Positions 55,230 to 63,983 of a stretch of DNA of 64,000 nt are shown here, one piece after another. This DNA is from an uncultured Poribacteria bacterium (GTDB lineage Bacteria; Poribacteria; WGA-4E; WGA-3G): positions 868,001 through 932,000 of the forward strand of contig OX639992.1 in the NCBI GenBank assembly GCA_951828515.1, written 5' to 3'. The position numbers and the translations under genes are program-made. Each line of letters begins with the position of its first letter. Position 1 is the stretch's first letter. Below the pieces are notes generated by a model, which worked only from the letters and a program-made list of their open reading frames with translations, did not search any database and had not been told where the DNA came from.

Positions 55230-55686
55230 ATCGATCCTCCTCTATTGTGTTTTTAAGGGCAGCTTATAGACTTCCCATAGAAGTCCATTTCAATCTATTA
55301 TATCTTTTTTAAGGGGCGAATGTCAATCTAAAATCGGAGGCATTCACCCCACCTGTAGGAGGGAACTCCGATTCCCGACTCCTGACTTGTCCCATTGCCT
55401 CTTGATAAGTTGGTTTCTCTGTGGGAGGGTGTTTTGCTTGGGTGTTTCTCCCAATTCTTACTGACTGCTGATTGCTGATTCCCGACTCCCTCTTCTGTAG
55501 GAGCGAGCTCCCGCTCGCGATGCCTTCGCGAAAATGCTCAAAAAACCGACAATTGAATAGTTCTGATCTAAAATCCTACCTTGTATCTTTTCCCAAAAGT
55601 GATATAATAATAACCATGACAACTACTAAAGTCTTAATCGGTTCAGAGAATGCTGAATCTCGCCATCCTAAGTTCGGAGGAGCCCC
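55230..55686. other. 457-base gap with palindromes, a promoter and a short leader ORF
   Basis: GTAGGAG-family palindromes lie at 55363-55389 (arms GGGAACTCC/GATTCCC) and 55495-55524 (arms GCGAGC/GCTCGC), with a CTGACTGCTGATTGCTGATT stretch between. TTGTAT-N16-TATAAT (55581-55608) is the likely promoter of the alcohol dehydrogenase gene. A 24-codon ORF (55616-55690, MTTTKVLIGSENAESRHP...) begins about 8 bases after the -10 box and ends in ATGA with the next gene. Confidence 0.6.
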
Positions 55687-56769
55687 ATGAAAGCCGCAGT
55701 ATTATATGAAACGGACACACACTTAAAGATTGAGGAATTCGACTCACCGCGTCCAAGTGCGAATCAGGTACGGGTACGATTGGTCGCCAGTGGTGTCTGC
55801 CACTCCGACTGGCACGTCGTTAAGGGCGATTGGCCCTTCGTTAGGTTACCTGTCATTCTTGGACATGAGGGGGCTGGAATCATCGAAGAGGTCGGAAGCG
55901 ATGTAACGCAAGTTCAGGTCGGCGACCATGTTATCCTTTCATGGAAACGGAACTGTGGATACTGTGAAATGTGTCAGAAAGGGTATCCAAATTTGTGTGC
56001 ACTTCCGTCCGATGGATCAGGTAGACCTGCTATAAAATCGAGTGGACGAGAGATCGACCAGATGTCCGGGTTAGGAACATTCGGTACTGAGACGCTCGTC
56101 CCACAGGACGCAGTTGTTCCCATCGATAAGGACATGCCGTTTGCACAAGCCGCGCTCATCGGGTGTGGGGTGATGACGGGTGTCGGTGCGGCTATCAATA
56201 CAGCAGAAGTTTCACCCGGCAGTTCAGTCGCTGTCTTTGGATGTGGAGGCGTCGGACTCAATTGCATACAAGGTGCCGCGCTCTCTGGTGGCGAACCTAT
56301 TATTGCTGTGGATGTACTGGACAAAAAACTTGCACTCGGGAAGCAGTTCGGTGCCACCCACACGGTTAACGCCTCCGAGATAGACCCTGTGGAGCGGATC
56401 AAGGAGATTACCGATGGACGTGGGGTCCATTATGCTTTTGAGGCGATCGGTTTGATCGGTGAAACGTTCCGGCAAGCGATCCTTTGCACGCGGAGTAGAG
56501 GTGTAACGGTGTTTGTTGGGCATGCACCGGAAAACACGCCAGTCGAGTTTGATGCACGGATGCTAATGCCAGAGAAAATGGTTATCGGTTCGATGTATGG
56601 GACTGCGCGCCCGCATGTGGATTTTCCACGCTTGGTTTCGCTCTATAAAGCAGGACAGCTTAAACTGGACGAACTCGTCACACGCACCTATCCATTGGAA
56701 GGGATTAACGATGCATTCGAGGCTTTGGCAAGGGGTGAAGTCGCACGAAGTGTGCTGGACTTGACTTGA
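55687..56769 (+). CDS. Zinc-dependent alcohol dehydrogenase (class III-like MDR)
   Basis: A 360-residue medium-chain dehydrogenase. Catalytic zinc residues C38 and H60-E61 (GVCHSDWH; GHEGAGII) and structural zinc C90, C93, C96, C104 are all present. The NAD motif VAVFGCGGVGLN (about 181-192) is followed by VDV for NAD specificity. GGAGGAG precedes the ATG. It likely oxidises a primary alcohol or a thiol adduct of an aldehyde. The start overlaps the stop of a 24-codon leader ORF. Confidence 0.93.
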   Translation: MKAAVLYETDTHLKIEEFDSPRPSANQVRVRLVASGVCHSDWHVVKGDWPFVRLPVILGHEGAGIIEEVGSDVTQVQVGDHVILSWKRNCGYCEMCQKGYPNLCALPSDGSGRPAIKSSGREIDQMSGLGTFGTETLVPQDAVVPIDKDMPFAQAALIGCGVMTGVGAAINTAEVSPGSSVAVFGCGGVGLNCIQGAALSGGEPIIAVDVLDKKLALGKQFGATHTVNASEIDPVERIKEITDGRGVHYAFEAIGLIGETFRQAILCTRSRGVTVFVGHAPENTPVEFDARMLMPEKMVIGSMYGTARPHVDFPRLVSLYKAGQLKLDELVTRTYPLEGINDAFEALARGEVARSVLDLT

Positions 56770-56794
56770 TAAAATGCAATAGAGATGAAAGAGA

Positions 56795-57604
56795 CTATTC
56801 AAGAATACGTTCCATACGCTCGCGAATCCACGCTTTGTGCTCAGGATGTGTGTGGATATAGAAGGTACCGTTCTGGATCGCTTTATAGACATGCTCCGCC
56901 ACCTCCGCAGGTGACAATCCCGCTTCCATCTCGGCGCGAGTATTCCGTGAATCTCCAATAACGGTTTCCTGTGGTTGCTTCTTCTCTGCTGGATTTTGCA
57001 ATGCGTCCGGACGATTTCGGGCGGCATCCAGAATTCCCGTGCGAACCCATCCCGGACACAGCACATGCACCTGAATATTGGCCCCTTTCTGCGCCAATTC
57101 ATCGGCGAGGGTCTCCGAAAGCGCGACGACACCATGCTTACTTACTTTATAGATGCCTTCGCCACTACCACCCACCAAACCCAAAATGGAAGCAGTATTC
57201 ACGATATGACACGCGTTCCCTTGTGCGAGCATGTCGGGAACGAACGCTCGGATGCCGTGGATAACGCCCCACAGGTTAACGCCTAACACCCATTCCCAGT
57301 CAGCTACGGTATGTTCCCAAACAGGTCGGCTGCAAACAACGCCAGCGTTGTTGCAGAGGATATGCACCGCGTCGAAAGCCTCTAACGTCCGTGCAGCAAG
57401 GTTTTCGACCTCTGCCGCATTTGAGACATCCGTTCTGACGGCGAGAACCGTCGCACCCTTAGCCTTTAAGTCTGCCGCAAGTTTGACTAACGGTTCCTCT
57501 GCAACGTCAGCGAGAACGACTCTCATGCCTTCCCCAGCGAACCGTTCTGCCAATCCTTTCCCAATACCGCTCGCCGCGCCCGTAATAACAGCAACCTTTT
57601 GCAT
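56795..57604 (-). CDS. Short-chain dehydrogenase/reductase
   Basis: A 269-residue classical SDR: TGAASGIG (8-15), NNAG (85-88), catalytic S139 (NTASI), Y152 and K156 (GIYKVSKHG). Asp 33 after VVLAD suggests NAD(H) preference. The start is ATG 57604; TTG 57613 would overlap the end of the upstream DUF169 gene. It is the last gene of a leftward run from the DMFase-like protein through radical SAM and DUF169. Substrate unknown. Confidence 0.9.
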   Translation of the reverse strand: MQKVAVITGAASGIGKGLAERFAGEGMRVVLADVAEEPLVKLAADLKAKGATVLAVRTDVSNAAEVENLAARTLEAFDAVHILCNNAGVVCSRPVWEHTVADWEWVLGVNLWGVIHGIRAFVPDMLAQGNACHIVNTASILGLVGGSGEGIYKVSKHGVVALSETLADELAQKGANIQVHVLCPGWVRTGILDAARNRPDALQNPAEKKQPQETVIGDSRNTRAEMEAGLSPAEVAEHVYKAIQNGTFYIHTHPEHKAWIRERMERILE

Positions 57605-57609
57605 GACGT

Positions 57610-58296
57610 TCAAATCCCTGCTTGGCGTTGTTGGTGATACGCCTCTAACGCTTGATTCGCATTCACAATCGTTTCCAACTTCTCAACGAGTGCGTCGATG
57701 TGTTTGCCCGGGAAAGCGAAGTAGAAATCATCATCGGAAAGTGCCGTGTAGACGCGGTTGCCGATACACCCCAAACTACTTACACTCCGTCCGCCTTGTA
57801 TGACAGCAGGAATCGCCGCACACGTCGGGCGTCCCATAACTCCGTTTTCCGTACCGATTCCAGCCGCAGTCGCGGCTTCTGCCAAGAGCATCATCTGTCT
57901 CGGTGTGCCAGAGATGATGACGACATCAGGAGTGCCAATAGCATCTGATAGCGGAGCATAGACTGCACTTTTGAAAGGCGTTTCCCGTGTTGGAATACCG
58001 GGGACTTCTTCCATAGCGATGTAGCCGAGTTCACCCATCAGTCCAAGCGTGTTTTCGAGTTCCTCCATTTGCGTAGGTGGTAACTCAACGTTGTGCGTGT
58101 AGCACCCGATCGGACAGTTGTAATGGTCGGAGGCTTCGGTGTAAAAGGTTTTACCCTCCGCCGCGCGTCGCCAATAGGTGCAACCGGAGGCTTCGACTTT
58201 TTCCACACGGGAAACACCATCTGGTTGTGCATCGTGAAACGTTACAGCAACAGGGACCGTTTCCAAATTAAGCAATTGTTGAATCTGTTCTGACAT
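57610..58296 (-). CDS. DUF169 family protein
   Basis: A 228-residue protein; start ATG 58296 with AGGAG 5 bases upstream and the family start MSEQIQQLLNLETVPVAVTF. Conserved cysteines stand at C39 (ASGCTYW), C61 and C65 (NCPIGCYTH), C159 (GRPTCAAI) and C177 (LGCIGNRVY), which could bind metal or a cluster. Function of the family is unknown; it is frequent in anaerobes and uncultured phyla. It lies between the SDR and the radical SAM selenoprotein gene, all leftward. Confidence 0.9.
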   Translation of the reverse strand: MSEQIQQLLNLETVPVAVTFHDAQPDGVSRVEKVEASGCTYWRRAAEGKTFYTEASDHYNCPIGCYTHNVELPPTQMEELENTLGLMGELGYIAMEEVPGIPTRETPFKSAVYAPLSDAIGTPDVVIISGTPRQMMLLAEAATAAGIGTENGVMGRPTCAAIPAVIQGGRSVSSLGCIGNRVYTALSDDDFYFAFPGKHIDALVEKLETIVNANQALEAYHQQRQAGI

Positions 58297-58337
58297 ATTT
58301 TCTCCTTTGTAACCAAAATCGGTTTTTGAATGAAGCA

Positions 58338-58440
58338 CGTAGGTTGGGTTGAACGGAAACCTCCTAAAATCACACAGAAAATGGTTTTCGAGGTCCGTCA
58401 AGATACCTAAAGTCACGAAAGAACGAGTGAAACCCAACAC
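58338..58440. repeat. MITE-like repeat family 1, copy D (left half only)
   Basis: CGTAGGTTGGGTTGAACG at 58338-58355 and the inner arm GTGAAACCCAAC at 58427-58438. The right half is missing. It ends just before the 3' end of the radical SAM gene. Confidence 0.75.
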
Positions 58441-58480
58441 ATTTTGAACTGTAAGACCAATCAGGGTGAAAACCCAATGG

Positions 58481-59878
58481 TTAAAATTGGATTGGAGCGA
58501 ACTGCCCATCGGTAGGTTCCGCTCAGCAGAACCATGCTTCGGTGAGACGTGGCGCGGGTAGATGCGTTTCTTTTCTCTGTGTTGGTGGAGACTGCCCTTG
58601 CATATCGGCGGCGAGTGTCCATATCCGATAAAAAGTTTCCAGTGTATCCACACCGTCGCGTGCGTCGCTTTCAACGAGGGCACTGACCGTTTTATGAAGT
58701 TCGTCCATCCGTACATCGGGGTGTGCCCACGTATAACTAAAGGAAGTTTCGTCAAGGGCGAGTGAAAGTGCTTTCGTTTCGGGACGATTGAGCAGGTATG
58801 AACCGGGCGGAATCAACAACCGAACGGCGTACTGCACCGGGTCAACGTGATACACAAGACCGCGCATATCAATAAACTGGAGGAGTTCGAGGTAGTCGTC
58901 TAACGTTGTCCACGGCGTAAACGGCACCCATGTCGGACGCAATGCTATCCCAGCTCCGTGAACAATGTCGATTGCCTCCGCTACATCGGCACGTGTGTGG
59001 TGCTTCTCCAAAATCGTCAGGACCTGTTCGTTCAACGTTTCAACCGCGGAGATGACGAACCGACATCCGAGGTGCGCGAATTCTGAAAAGTGTTCTCTGT
59101 TTTTCAGAATGTGCTCGATCTTGGTTGTAAAGTCGAAGGTGAGGCTTGGAAAAGCCTCGTGCATCGCGCGGAGAATACGGAGTCCGTGCGTCGGACCGTT
59201 GAGAAAATCTGGGTCGCCAAAGGTGATGTGTGTCGCACCTTCCACGACCTGTTCCTGTATTTCAGCGAGTACAATGTCGCGTTGCACAGCGAGAAACTTG
59301 CCGTTGTAGACTGGCGGAATAGGGCAGTGCGTGCAGAGATGCTTGCACCCGTGTGTCGTCTCTGTGTAACCGACGGTTTGAACCTCACCTTCGTCCTCAA
59401 ATTGCGCGTATGTTTCCAGCGGCGGTAGTTCCGCAAAGAAATCGGATTCTTGTGCCTCAGACTGTTCTTCCTTCGCAATGGATTCCACCAGCGCAACGAG
59501 TTGTGTTGAATCTGTGCCTGCGATACAAAAATCGACACCGTGTGAAAGCAGATAATCGGCGTTGAGTGTTGCGTAAAGTCCGTACATGCAAATAGAGGCA
59601 TCCGAATTGATTTCTCGTATCCGGTGCAAGAGATGAACCCCCAGTCGCAAGGCAGTATGCATCGGGACGGATATCCCGATGAAACGTGCGCGCTCGACCT
59701 TTTCGATATCCAGTGGTTCGACAGCAATATCAATTACCTCTGGAGCGAATCCCGCCGCTTCAAGGGCACGAAGCGGACGAGAGAGCCCGATCGGTCGGTG
59801 TCCGAGTTCGTAGCAGGAGATTAGGAGGACTGCACCGGGGTCCTGTATCACTGAGGAGGTTCGCGCTTGCGTTTCCAT
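58481..59878 (-). CDS. CUAEP-tail radical SAM selenoprotein with B12-binding-like domain
   Basis: 465 residues if the in-frame TGA at 58523-58525 is read as selenocysteine (U452); 451 if it is a stop. An N-terminal cobalamin-binding-like Rossmann domain (about 15-130: LLISCYELGHRPIGLSRPLRALE) lacks an obvious D-x-H-x-x-G. The radical SAM cluster motif is C178-K-H-L-C182-T-H-C185. After TGA the frame continues A-E-P-T-D-G-Q-F-A-P-I-Q-F to TAA, so the tail is F-C-U-A-E-P, the mark of the CUAEP/CCAEP-tail radical SAM family. No clear Shine-Dalgarno; possibly leaderless. Confidence 0.88.
58495..58525 (-). promoter_or_regulatory. Candidate bacterial SECIS hairpin following the UGA
   Basis: From the UGA, GAGC-(G)-GAAC pairs with GTTC-GCTC, with one bulged G. 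The inner loop can form a CC/GG mini-stem with apical loop GATG about 16 bases from the UGA. Position and shape fit bacterial SECIS elements. Confidence 0.65.
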
Positions 59879-59960
59879 ACTCAATAGAATAACACGTCAT
59901 CACACAATTGGCAACAGAATCTTTAGTTGATTTTGAAGTCAAAGTGTTTACAAGGTGCGC

Positions 59961-61334
59961 CTACTTTGCAAGTCTTTGAAGGATGTTATGCGTAATACGT
60001 TCAACCATCGCATCGCCACCTGCCAATCCGTGCGACCAGTCGGTTGTGGCAGCAGTAAAGACCGTCCCGCCCTTCGTGTAGATACCCATTGTTGCGGCAC
60101 CCGTTCTCCCTCTTTCCCACCGTTCGTACCATTCACAGTCATCAGGATGCCAACGGACAGGAGCCGTTGCGAGAATCGTGAAGCTTTCAGGTGTGCCGTC
60201 TTGATAGGTCGGAACCGGTAAACCGTCTTCAAGGCTCCATTCGCATCCATCGCATTCGTAACCGACAATCGTATTTTCGCCACCGAAGGTGTCATCTCGC
60301 GAGAGATTTGTTCCTTCAAACACCCAATGCTCCGGACGATGGACGGTATATTCCCCCGGACCGTCCATAAACTGTCCGTGACTCAAGTGATAACCCCCCT
60401 GGAGGAAACCCACACCGGTTAGTTCGTTCTCAGGTCGACCTACCAGATAGTGACTCCACAACGTACTGAGGGTGCTGTGATCATCGGTCTTATAAACTGA
60501 ATCCTGATTATAGGCTTGCTTCCAGCAGACGAGGGCTCTGCCGTCATCTTCGGAACGAACCTGCCAACAGACCGAATTCCCGCTGAAAAAGGCGGCGTTT
60601 CCACCATTCGCAATGAATGCCTCAAGGTTATCACGCATCGGGGCAGACCAGTATTCATCATGCCCAACGCTCAACACGAGTCTGTAATGCGCCAACATTT
60701 CAGGGTGGAATTCCAAATCGGAGTTCGCGGCGTAATCAAGCGTATATCCGTTCTGCTCTGCCCAGACGATAAAAGGCAACTCCCAGTTACTGAAAATACC
60801 GCGAGTGGGTCGATCGAACGAGACACGGTTCCCCTGTATCTTACTTGCCCCGTGATACCCGTAAAGGCTGAAGCCACCCCAGTTGTTATAGGCATTATAG
60901 GTGTTGGTAGAGAGTTGGAGCAGCGTGGACGTATCCGCTCCCGGTTTCGCAGGACGGACAATAAAGAAGAGCGTGCTTTCAGCCGTGCGGCGGTTTCTAT
61001 AGACTTGTGCGCCACCACTATCAGTCGCGCGGAGGGTGCCTTCATAATATCCGCTTTGCCACGTGTCAGGCACGTCGAGCGTAAAGACAGGAGACCATCC
61101 GCATCCCTGCGATGACGAATCATCGGGAATGGGTTGCGCTTCACCGGAAAGTTCTGTCTGATGCCAGACGACTTCGCGGGTTGCACCGATGCGAGCAATC
61201 TCAAGCGAGTAGTTTTCTGCACTCGTTGAAATATGGAACGCGATTTCTTCACCCGGTACATAACTGAGTTGGTGGGTGTATCCGTCAATATACAGCGGTC
61301 TGATTTGGTTCTCGGTTTGCGTTAAAGTTGCCAT
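59961..61334 (-). CDS. N,N-dimethylformamidase beta-subunit-like protein
   Basis: 457 residues from ATG 61334 with GGAGG upstream. The N-terminal ~130 residues form a beta-sandwich (YVPGEEIAFHISTSAENYSLEIARIG). The rest matches the large DMFase-beta-like C-terminal domain: STNTYNAYNNWGGFSLYGYHG, LSVGHDEYWSAPMRDNLEAFIANGGNAAFFSGNSVCWQVR. Family members are amidohydrolase-related or structural proteins; actual substrates are mostly unknown. It lies 82 bases upstream of the radical SAM gene, in the same direction. Confidence 0.85.
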   Translation of the reverse strand: MATLTQTENQIRPLYIDGYTHQLSYVPGEEIAFHISTSAENYSLEIARIGATREVVWHQTELSGEAQPIPDDSSSQGCGWSPVFTLDVPDTWQSGYYEGTLRATDSGGAQVYRNRRTAESTLFFIVRPAKPGADTSTLLQLSTNTYNAYNNWGGFSLYGYHGASKIQGNRVSFDRPTRGIFSNWELPFIVWAEQNGYTLDYAANSDLEFHPEMLAHYRLVLSVGHDEYWSAPMRDNLEAFIANGGNAAFFSGNSVCWQVRSEDDGRALVCWKQAYNQDSVYKTDDHSTLSTLWSHYLVGRPENELTGVGFLQGGYHLSHGQFMDGPGEYTVHRPEHWVFEGTNLSRDDTFGGENTIVGYECDGCEWSLEDGLPVPTYQDGTPESFTILATAPVRWHPDDCEWYERWERGRTGAATMGIYTKGGTVFTAATTDWSHGLAGGDAMVERITHNILQRLAK

Positions 61335-61401
61335 TCTGCGTCCTCCTTTGATGTGTAGCGTATCATTTTCTGGACGAAATGTCAACTTATCAAGACTATT
61401 T

Positions 61402-61428
61402 CTGTAGGAGGGATATCCGAATCCCGAT
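61402..61428 (+). repeat. GTAGGAG palindrome family copy
   Basis: CTGTAGGA then GGGATATCCGAATCCC. A second, degenerate CTGTAGGAG follows at 61435. Confidence 0.65.
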
Positions 61429-61466
61429 ACCTCGCTGTAGGAGTAACCTCGAATCAACACCGGATT

Positions 61467-61582
61467 TATAGTAAAGTCGAAAAATATGTAGACAGTTGCT
61501 CAGCGAAACACCCGCCCCGCCGCTGGCGAGGATTGTATCCTCGCCTCTTTAGAGTATCTCATTAATTCTAAACTTTACTATA
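61467..61582. repeat. MITE-like repeat family 2, copy F
   Basis: TATAGTAAAG and CTTTACTATA are terminal inverted repeats; the internal palindrome is GCGAGGATTGTATCCTCGC (61526-61544), with arms kept and loop changed. With the GTAGGAG copies it accounts for about half of the gap 61335-61813; a promoter TTGACT-N17-TATCAT lies at 61713-61741. Confidence 0.75.
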
Positions 61583-61712
61583 GTCTGCGGATAGACTAAA
61601 TCCATTCCTTGTATTACATTGCGCGTGTGGCACTCGGTGGGGCGCGTTTTATCCCACAGAACCGACAGAAAGTCCGAAAACTGAATGACCCTAACCGAAT
61701 GGTGCTGTTCTT

Positions 61713-61741
61713 TTGACTTTTTTCGTAAGGTATGTTATCAT
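61713..61741 (+). promoter_or_regulatory. Promoter of the PhyH gene at 61814
   Basis: TTGACT (61713-61718), 17 bases, TATCAT (61736-61741), about 70 bases before the ATG. Confidence 0.5.
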
Positions 61742-61813
61742 CTCTACAATCTTTCTCCCTCTTTGTGATCTTAATTCTCAAAATCGCGCAAACTTTGGAA
61801 TAGATAAATTAAC

Positions 61814-62680
61814 ATGGAAAAAACAAATATCAATCAGAAACAGACGACCCCGCTATCACCTGAGCAAATGGATCAGTGGGAAGACGATGGATATTTGCTC
61901 CTAAAAGGCGTTGTCCCGGAATCTGCTATCAACGGTGTGCGGGACAGTTTTGCTCGCGTCGTGGATGGCATAATTCAAGAGTTGAAAGCGGACGGAATCG
62001 TCGAAGATGAAGGAACAAATCTCCCTTTTGAAACGCGATTCGTGCAAGTCGCTGGTGAACACGCCAGCCGCTTCGGTCGTTCTTGGCGTAACCAAGTCGC
62101 GACCCCTGAAGTCTTCGAGTTACACCACGCACCTCCTCTGGTGGACGCAATCGGTCAACTCACGGGCACAGATGTCATCGGACATCCCGTCTTCAATGCC
62201 CGTCCGAAACTGCCAGGTCAACAATTGACCGTTGTCCCGTGGCATCAGGACAGCGGTTATTTCGGCACAATCAGTGAAACTTCGCTCATCCCGACTGCAT
62301 GGATACCGCTGGTGCCGGTGGATGAAAGCAACGGTTGTTTGCAAGTGGTTGCAGGATCGCATCGGTTAGGCGTGGTTAATCATCATACAGAAGAACGGGA
62401 AGGGAAGTTTCTTGAGGTGATGGATGAGCTTATCGAGAATTCTCGTGTCGTGACATGCCCAATGGAATTAGGGGATGCCTTAGTGTTCCACAATCTGACG
62501 TTCCACCGATCGTTGCCGCATACTACCAGCGAGATCGTCCGTTGGGCGATCGACATCCGTTATCTCCGCGATGGGGATCATCCGGGCACTATTTATTGGC
62601 AGGACCCCGATTTCAAGTGGATCATCCGTAGCGAAACGCAACCTGTGACACCCGTTACACAATGGCTCCAAATGTGGTAG
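61814..62680 (+). CDS. Phytanoyl-CoA dioxygenase (PhyH) family protein
   Basis: A 288-residue Fe(II)/2-oxoglutarate oxygenase. H144-x-D146 (PWHQDSGYFG), H231 (LTFHRSLPH) and Arg 243 form the active site. VPVDESNGCLQVVAGSHRLGV (167-187) and YLRDGDHPGTIYWQDPDF near the end match the family. It precedes dlgD by 64 bases in the same direction, so a shared sugar-acid or small-metabolite pathway is possible. No strong Shine-Dalgarno is seen before ATG 61814. Confidence 0.92.
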   Translation: MEKTNINQKQTTPLSPEQMDQWEDDGYLLLKGVVPESAINGVRDSFARVVDGIIQELKADGIVEDEGTNLPFETRFVQVAGEHASRFGRSWRNQVATPEVFELHHAPPLVDAIGQLTGTDVIGHPVFNARPKLPGQQLTVVPWHQDSGYFGTISETSLIPTAWIPLVPVDESNGCLQVVAGSHRLGVVNHHTEEREGKFLEVMDELIENSRVVTCPMELGDALVFHNLTFHRSLPHTTSEIVRWAIDIRYLRDGDHPGTIYWQDPDFKWIIRSETQPVTPVTQWLQMW

Positions 62681-62744
62681 TAGACAAACACAATAACTGC
62701 AATAGCGATGCAGTTAATATTGGAAAAACAACTTACAATAGCGT

Positions 62745-63755
62745 ATGAAACGTGTACTTTTTCAAACTTTACGAGATGAATTTTATCGTCTGCTCGCAGC
62801 AATTGGGTTTAGTGATGAACGAGGAATGCTGTGTGCACGACTGTTTGCCGAAAATCAGCGCGACGGCGTGTACTCACATGGACTTAATCGTTTCCCTGGG
62901 TTCGTTGCTGGATTGGAAAGCAAACAGATCGATTTCCGTGCGCAGCCGGAGAAAATTGAGAGTTTCGGGGCGTTAGAACGGTGGGATGGCAATATGGGAG
63001 TCGGTCTTGTCAACGCGCATTTCTGTATGCAACGGGCAGCAGAACTCGCCGATGTCCACGGTATCGGGTGTGTTGGGCTTTCAAATACAAACCACTGGAT
63101 GCGTGGCGGGGCATACGCACTCCAAGCCGCGGAAGCCGGATATATCGGGATATGTTGGACGAATACAACACGACTCATGCCACCGTGGGGGTCTGCAGAA
63201 AAAAAGATCGGGAACAACCCGATGGCGATTGGCATTCCGAGAGCGGAGGGACATATTCTGTTGGATATGGCGATGAGCCAGTATTCAAACGGGAAATTGG
63301 AAGTACTGCAGTTGCAAGGGAAACAATTACCGTTACCGGGTGGTTACGACACCAAGGGTAAACTAACGGTTGAACCGGGAGAGATTCTTGATTCTGCAAG
63401 GGCACTTCCCATCGGTTACTGGAAAGGGTCGGGCTTGGCACTGGTGCTTGATACGATGGCCTCCGTTATCTCAGGCGGGCAAGCGACACACGAGATTGGG
63501 AAACAGGGATCCGAATACGCCGTTTCTCAGGTGTACATCGCTATTAACGCCACAGGAATGATGGGGCAAGCGGTGTTGGACGAATCAGTCGCAGCGATTA
63601 TCGACGACTTCCGGACGGCTGTCCCTTTAGATGAAAATGAAAGCGTGAGGTATCCTGGGGAAGGCATGCTGCGGACGCGGATGGAGAGTCTTGAAAAGGG
63701 GGTCCTCGTGGATGAAGAGCAATGGCAGGCATTATTAGAAATGAGCATCTCTTAA
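62745..63755 (+). CDS. dlgD: 2,3-diketo-L-gulonate reductase-like (Ldh2 superfamily)
   Basis: A 336-residue NAD(H)-dependent oxidoreductase close to E. coli YiaK/DlgD: VYSHGLNRFPGFVAGLE, HGIGCVGLSNTNHWMRGGAY, GYIGICWTNTTRLMPPWG, LPIGYWKGSGLALVLDTMA. DlgD reduces 2,3-diketo-L-gulonate in ascorbate/lyxose catabolism. No other ascorbate-pathway gene is next to it, so a related 2-oxo sugar acid may be the substrate. It is distinct from the Ldh2-type gene at 13926. Confidence 0.85.
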   Translation: MKRVLFQTLRDEFYRLLAAIGFSDERGMLCARLFAENQRDGVYSHGLNRFPGFVAGLESKQIDFRAQPEKIESFGALERWDGNMGVGLVNAHFCMQRAAELADVHGIGCVGLSNTNHWMRGGAYALQAAEAGYIGICWTNTTRLMPPWGSAEKKIGNNPMAIGIPRAEGHILLDMAMSQYSNGKLEVLQLQGKQLPLPGGYDTKGKLTVEPGEILDSARALPIGYWKGSGLALVLDTMASVISGGQATHEIGKQGSEYAVSQVYIAINATGMMGQAVLDESVAAIIDDFRTAVPLDENESVRYPGEGMLRTRMESLEKGVLVDEEQWQALLEMSIS

Positions 63756-63760
63756 AATTA

Positions 63761-63881
63761 GCCCCAAGCGTATAACTTGGAACGAAGTGGAAAGCGGATA
63801 TACGTAAAGGAACATTCAAACACAAATCCACCTAACCGAACCGCAAGGAAAATTAAAAAGACCGCAAGGAAAATTAAAAAT
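63761..63881 (+). repeat. RBS-repeat family, copy R7, right end tandemly duplicated
   Basis: Left part AACGAAGTGGAAAGCGGATA; right end CCGAACCGCAAGGAAAATTA is followed by a second ACCGCAAGGAAAATTAAAAA. No start codon follows at the usual distance. Instead TTGCAC-N16-TATAAT (63887-63914) stands downstream. Confidence 0.7.
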
Positions 63882-63886
63882 TTGGC

Positions 63887-63914
63887 TTGCACTCTTTTTC
63901 TATCAACGTATAAT
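63887..63914 (+). promoter_or_regulatory. Promoter at the right edge
   Basis: TTGCAC, 16 bases, TATAAT, about 70 bases before the ATG of the gene that runs off the window. Confidence 0.5.
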
Positions 63915-63983
63915 ATACCTTAATACGAAATATGAAAACTATATCCTAAGTTACCATGCACAAACTGAATTGGGAGACAACTC

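Noticed and set aside
45700-55500. CTGACTGCTGATGGCTGA stretches as tRNA or riboswitch fragments
   Set aside because: They recur at many gaps (45710, 47511, 51709, 54681, 55457) without a stable cloverleaf or conserved aptamer core; they look like low-complexity repeats.
58523-58525. Treating the TGA as the true stop of the radical SAM gene
   Set aside because: The downstream frame gives exactly A-E-P after C-U and a hairpin starts at the codon. A chance match of this family-defining tail is unlikely.
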